Source of the DNA: Alphaproteobacteria bacterium UBA2954
GTDB taxonomy: Bacteria; Pseudomonadota; Alphaproteobacteria; Puniceispirillales; Puniceispirillaceae
NCBI GenBank assembly: GCA_002348585.1
Contig: DEBO01000125.1
Coordinates: 1-6,711 of the forward strand
Reading direction: 5' to 3'
Length of the DNA: 6,711 bases
The position numbers were made by a program, and so were the translations under genes. Below the pieces are notes generated by a model. It saw only the letters and a list, made by a program, of their open reading frames with translations. It made no database searches and had not been told where the DNA came from. Below, piece after piece: positions 6,181 through 6,711 of this stretch (position 1 is its first letter; the number at the start of each line of letters is the position of its first letter).

Positions 6181-6215
6181 TAATGAAACAGCCGGCAAAG
6201 TGGTGGCAAAAATGA
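6168..6215 (+). CDS. Possible 15-codon leader frame between hisH and the acetyltransferase gene
   Basis: This tiny frame encodes MAALIMKQPAKWWQK. Its ATG lies inside the hisH end (13 bases of overlap) and is preceded by AGGAG at 6155-6159 with an ideal eight-base spacer, the strongest ribosome site of the his group here. Its TGA overlaps the acetyltransferase ATG at 6212 as ATGA. The layout suits a translated leader that delivers ribosomes to the next gene, whose own GGTGG is weak. Alternatively, the run of five A at 6208-6212 may hide a frameshift or sequencing slip: one extra base there would fuse this frame to the acetyltransferase. The peptide itself resembles nothing I recognise and may have no function. 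Confidence 0.3.
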   Translation: MAALIMKQPAKWWQK

Positions 6216-6711
6216 CTCACCCCACCGAGGGCAGACAGCCTCTCGTAACTGTTGAAATGGTCACAGAACTAAATGCCTACGACATTTCTGAACTTTGTGA
6301 CGCAACAGAAGAAGCGATTGATGCTGGTGGTGGTTTTGGCTGGTTAGCACCTCCCCCACGCACAGTTCTGGAGGATTATTGGCGCGGTGCGCTACTCATT
6401 CCTAATGTGACATTATTTTTAGGAAAGTTGGATCATGTAATTGCTGGTTCATGCCAGATCGTTAGCCCATCCCGCAATAATGAGGCGCAAGCACTCGCAT
6501 GCCAACTGAGGACATTTTTTTTGGCCCCTTGGGCACGAGGCCACGGACTTGCTGGAAAGCTGGTTGCTGAAGCAGAGGACTTTGCTCTGTCAGAAGGATT
6601 TAAGATTTTGAATCTCGATGTTCGGGCAACACAAGACAGGGCTATCCGGGCTTTCCGTCTACGTGGATACCAGCAATTTGGCACAAATCCGTTTTATGCT
6701 TATGTTGGTGA
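6212..6711 (+). CDS. GNAT family N-acetyltransferase, 3' end missing
   Basis: GNAT enzymes move an acetyl group from acetyl-CoA to an amine; the substrate here cannot be read from sequence. From the ATG at 6212 the frame is open to the window end, giving 166 visible residues. The acetyl-CoA pyrophosphate loop is ARGHGLAGKL at 108-117 (Arg109, Gly110, Gly112), preceded by a beta strand QLRTFFLAPWARG at 98-110. The later NLDVRATQDRAIRAFRLRGYQQFG at 134-157, shown by Asp136, Arg138, Ala144 and Gly152-Tyr153, is the typical C-terminal half of the fold. The first dozen residues are unlike the fold. Base order GTGG TGGC gives only weak ribosome binding before the ATG. GNAT genes of this kind recur beside hisH in alphaproteobacterial his operons, so co-expression with histidine genes is likely but a metabolic link is unproven. 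Confidence 0.82.
   Translation, partial: MTHPTEGRQPLVTVEMVTELNAYDISELCDATEEAIDAGGGFGWLAPPPRTVLEDYWRGALLIPNVTLFLGKLDHVIAGSCQIVSPSRNNEAQALACQLRTFFLAPWARGHGLAGKLVAEAEDFALSEGFKILNLDVRATQDRAIRAFRLRGYQQFGTNPFYAYVG

Noticed and set aside
6515..6522. Run of eight T in the acetyltransferase gene as a frameshift site.
   Set aside because: The frame is intact through it and the encoded strand matches the GNAT fold on both sides.

Overview
This window looks like an ordinary chromosomal housekeeping stretch from an alphaproteobacterium. The evidence is the series maf, coaE, dnaQ, then secB and fxsA on the opposite strand, then a Tim44-like protein gene, an Smr-domain gene, an XRE-type regulator and hisB-hisH. 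These neighbours recur together in alphaproteobacterial genomes. Base composition leans to A+T (low-to-mid 40s percent G+C by eye) and intergenic gaps are short, which would suit a small-genome marine lineage such as the SAR116 group. That finer placement is a guess. I see no mobile element, CRISPR array, tRNA or rRNA.

Layout. Bases 1-1796 (+) hold a compact run: the 3' part of a Maf nucleotide pyrophosphatase gene, coaE (last step of coenzyme A synthesis) and dnaQ (proofreading exonuclease of DNA polymerase III). dnaQ converges on secB with only 16 bases between the stop codons. Bases 1813-2940 (-) hold secB (export chaperone) and, upstream of it on the same strand, fxsA (membrane protein). 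A 151-base divergent region at 2941-3091 separates fxsA from the Tim44-like gene and contains a striking interrupted dyad. Bases 3092-4818 (+) hold the Tim44-like gene, the Smr gene and the XRE regulator, the last two overlapping by four bases. After an 84-base gap with a second dyad, bases 4903-6711 (+) hold hisB, hisH and a GNAT acetyltransferase gene that runs off the window. This last group looks like the start of a histidine operon with an acetyltransferase embedded in it.

How the genes relate. Most are core functions that share a neighbourhood rather than a pathway: nucleotide-pool sanitation (Maf) and proofreading (DnaQ) both protect genome copying; SecB, FxsA and the Tim44-like protein concern export or the inner membrane; HisB and HisH act in histidine synthesis. 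No obviously new multi-gene system is present. The items most worth a second look are small: two 33-base dyads in the only two roomy upstream regions of the + strand genes, a 15-codon open frame with a strong ribosome binding site bridging hisH and the acetyltransferase gene, an 11-base direct repeat carrying the Smr ribosome binding site, and the absence of aroE, mltA and hslVU from places where many relatives carry them.
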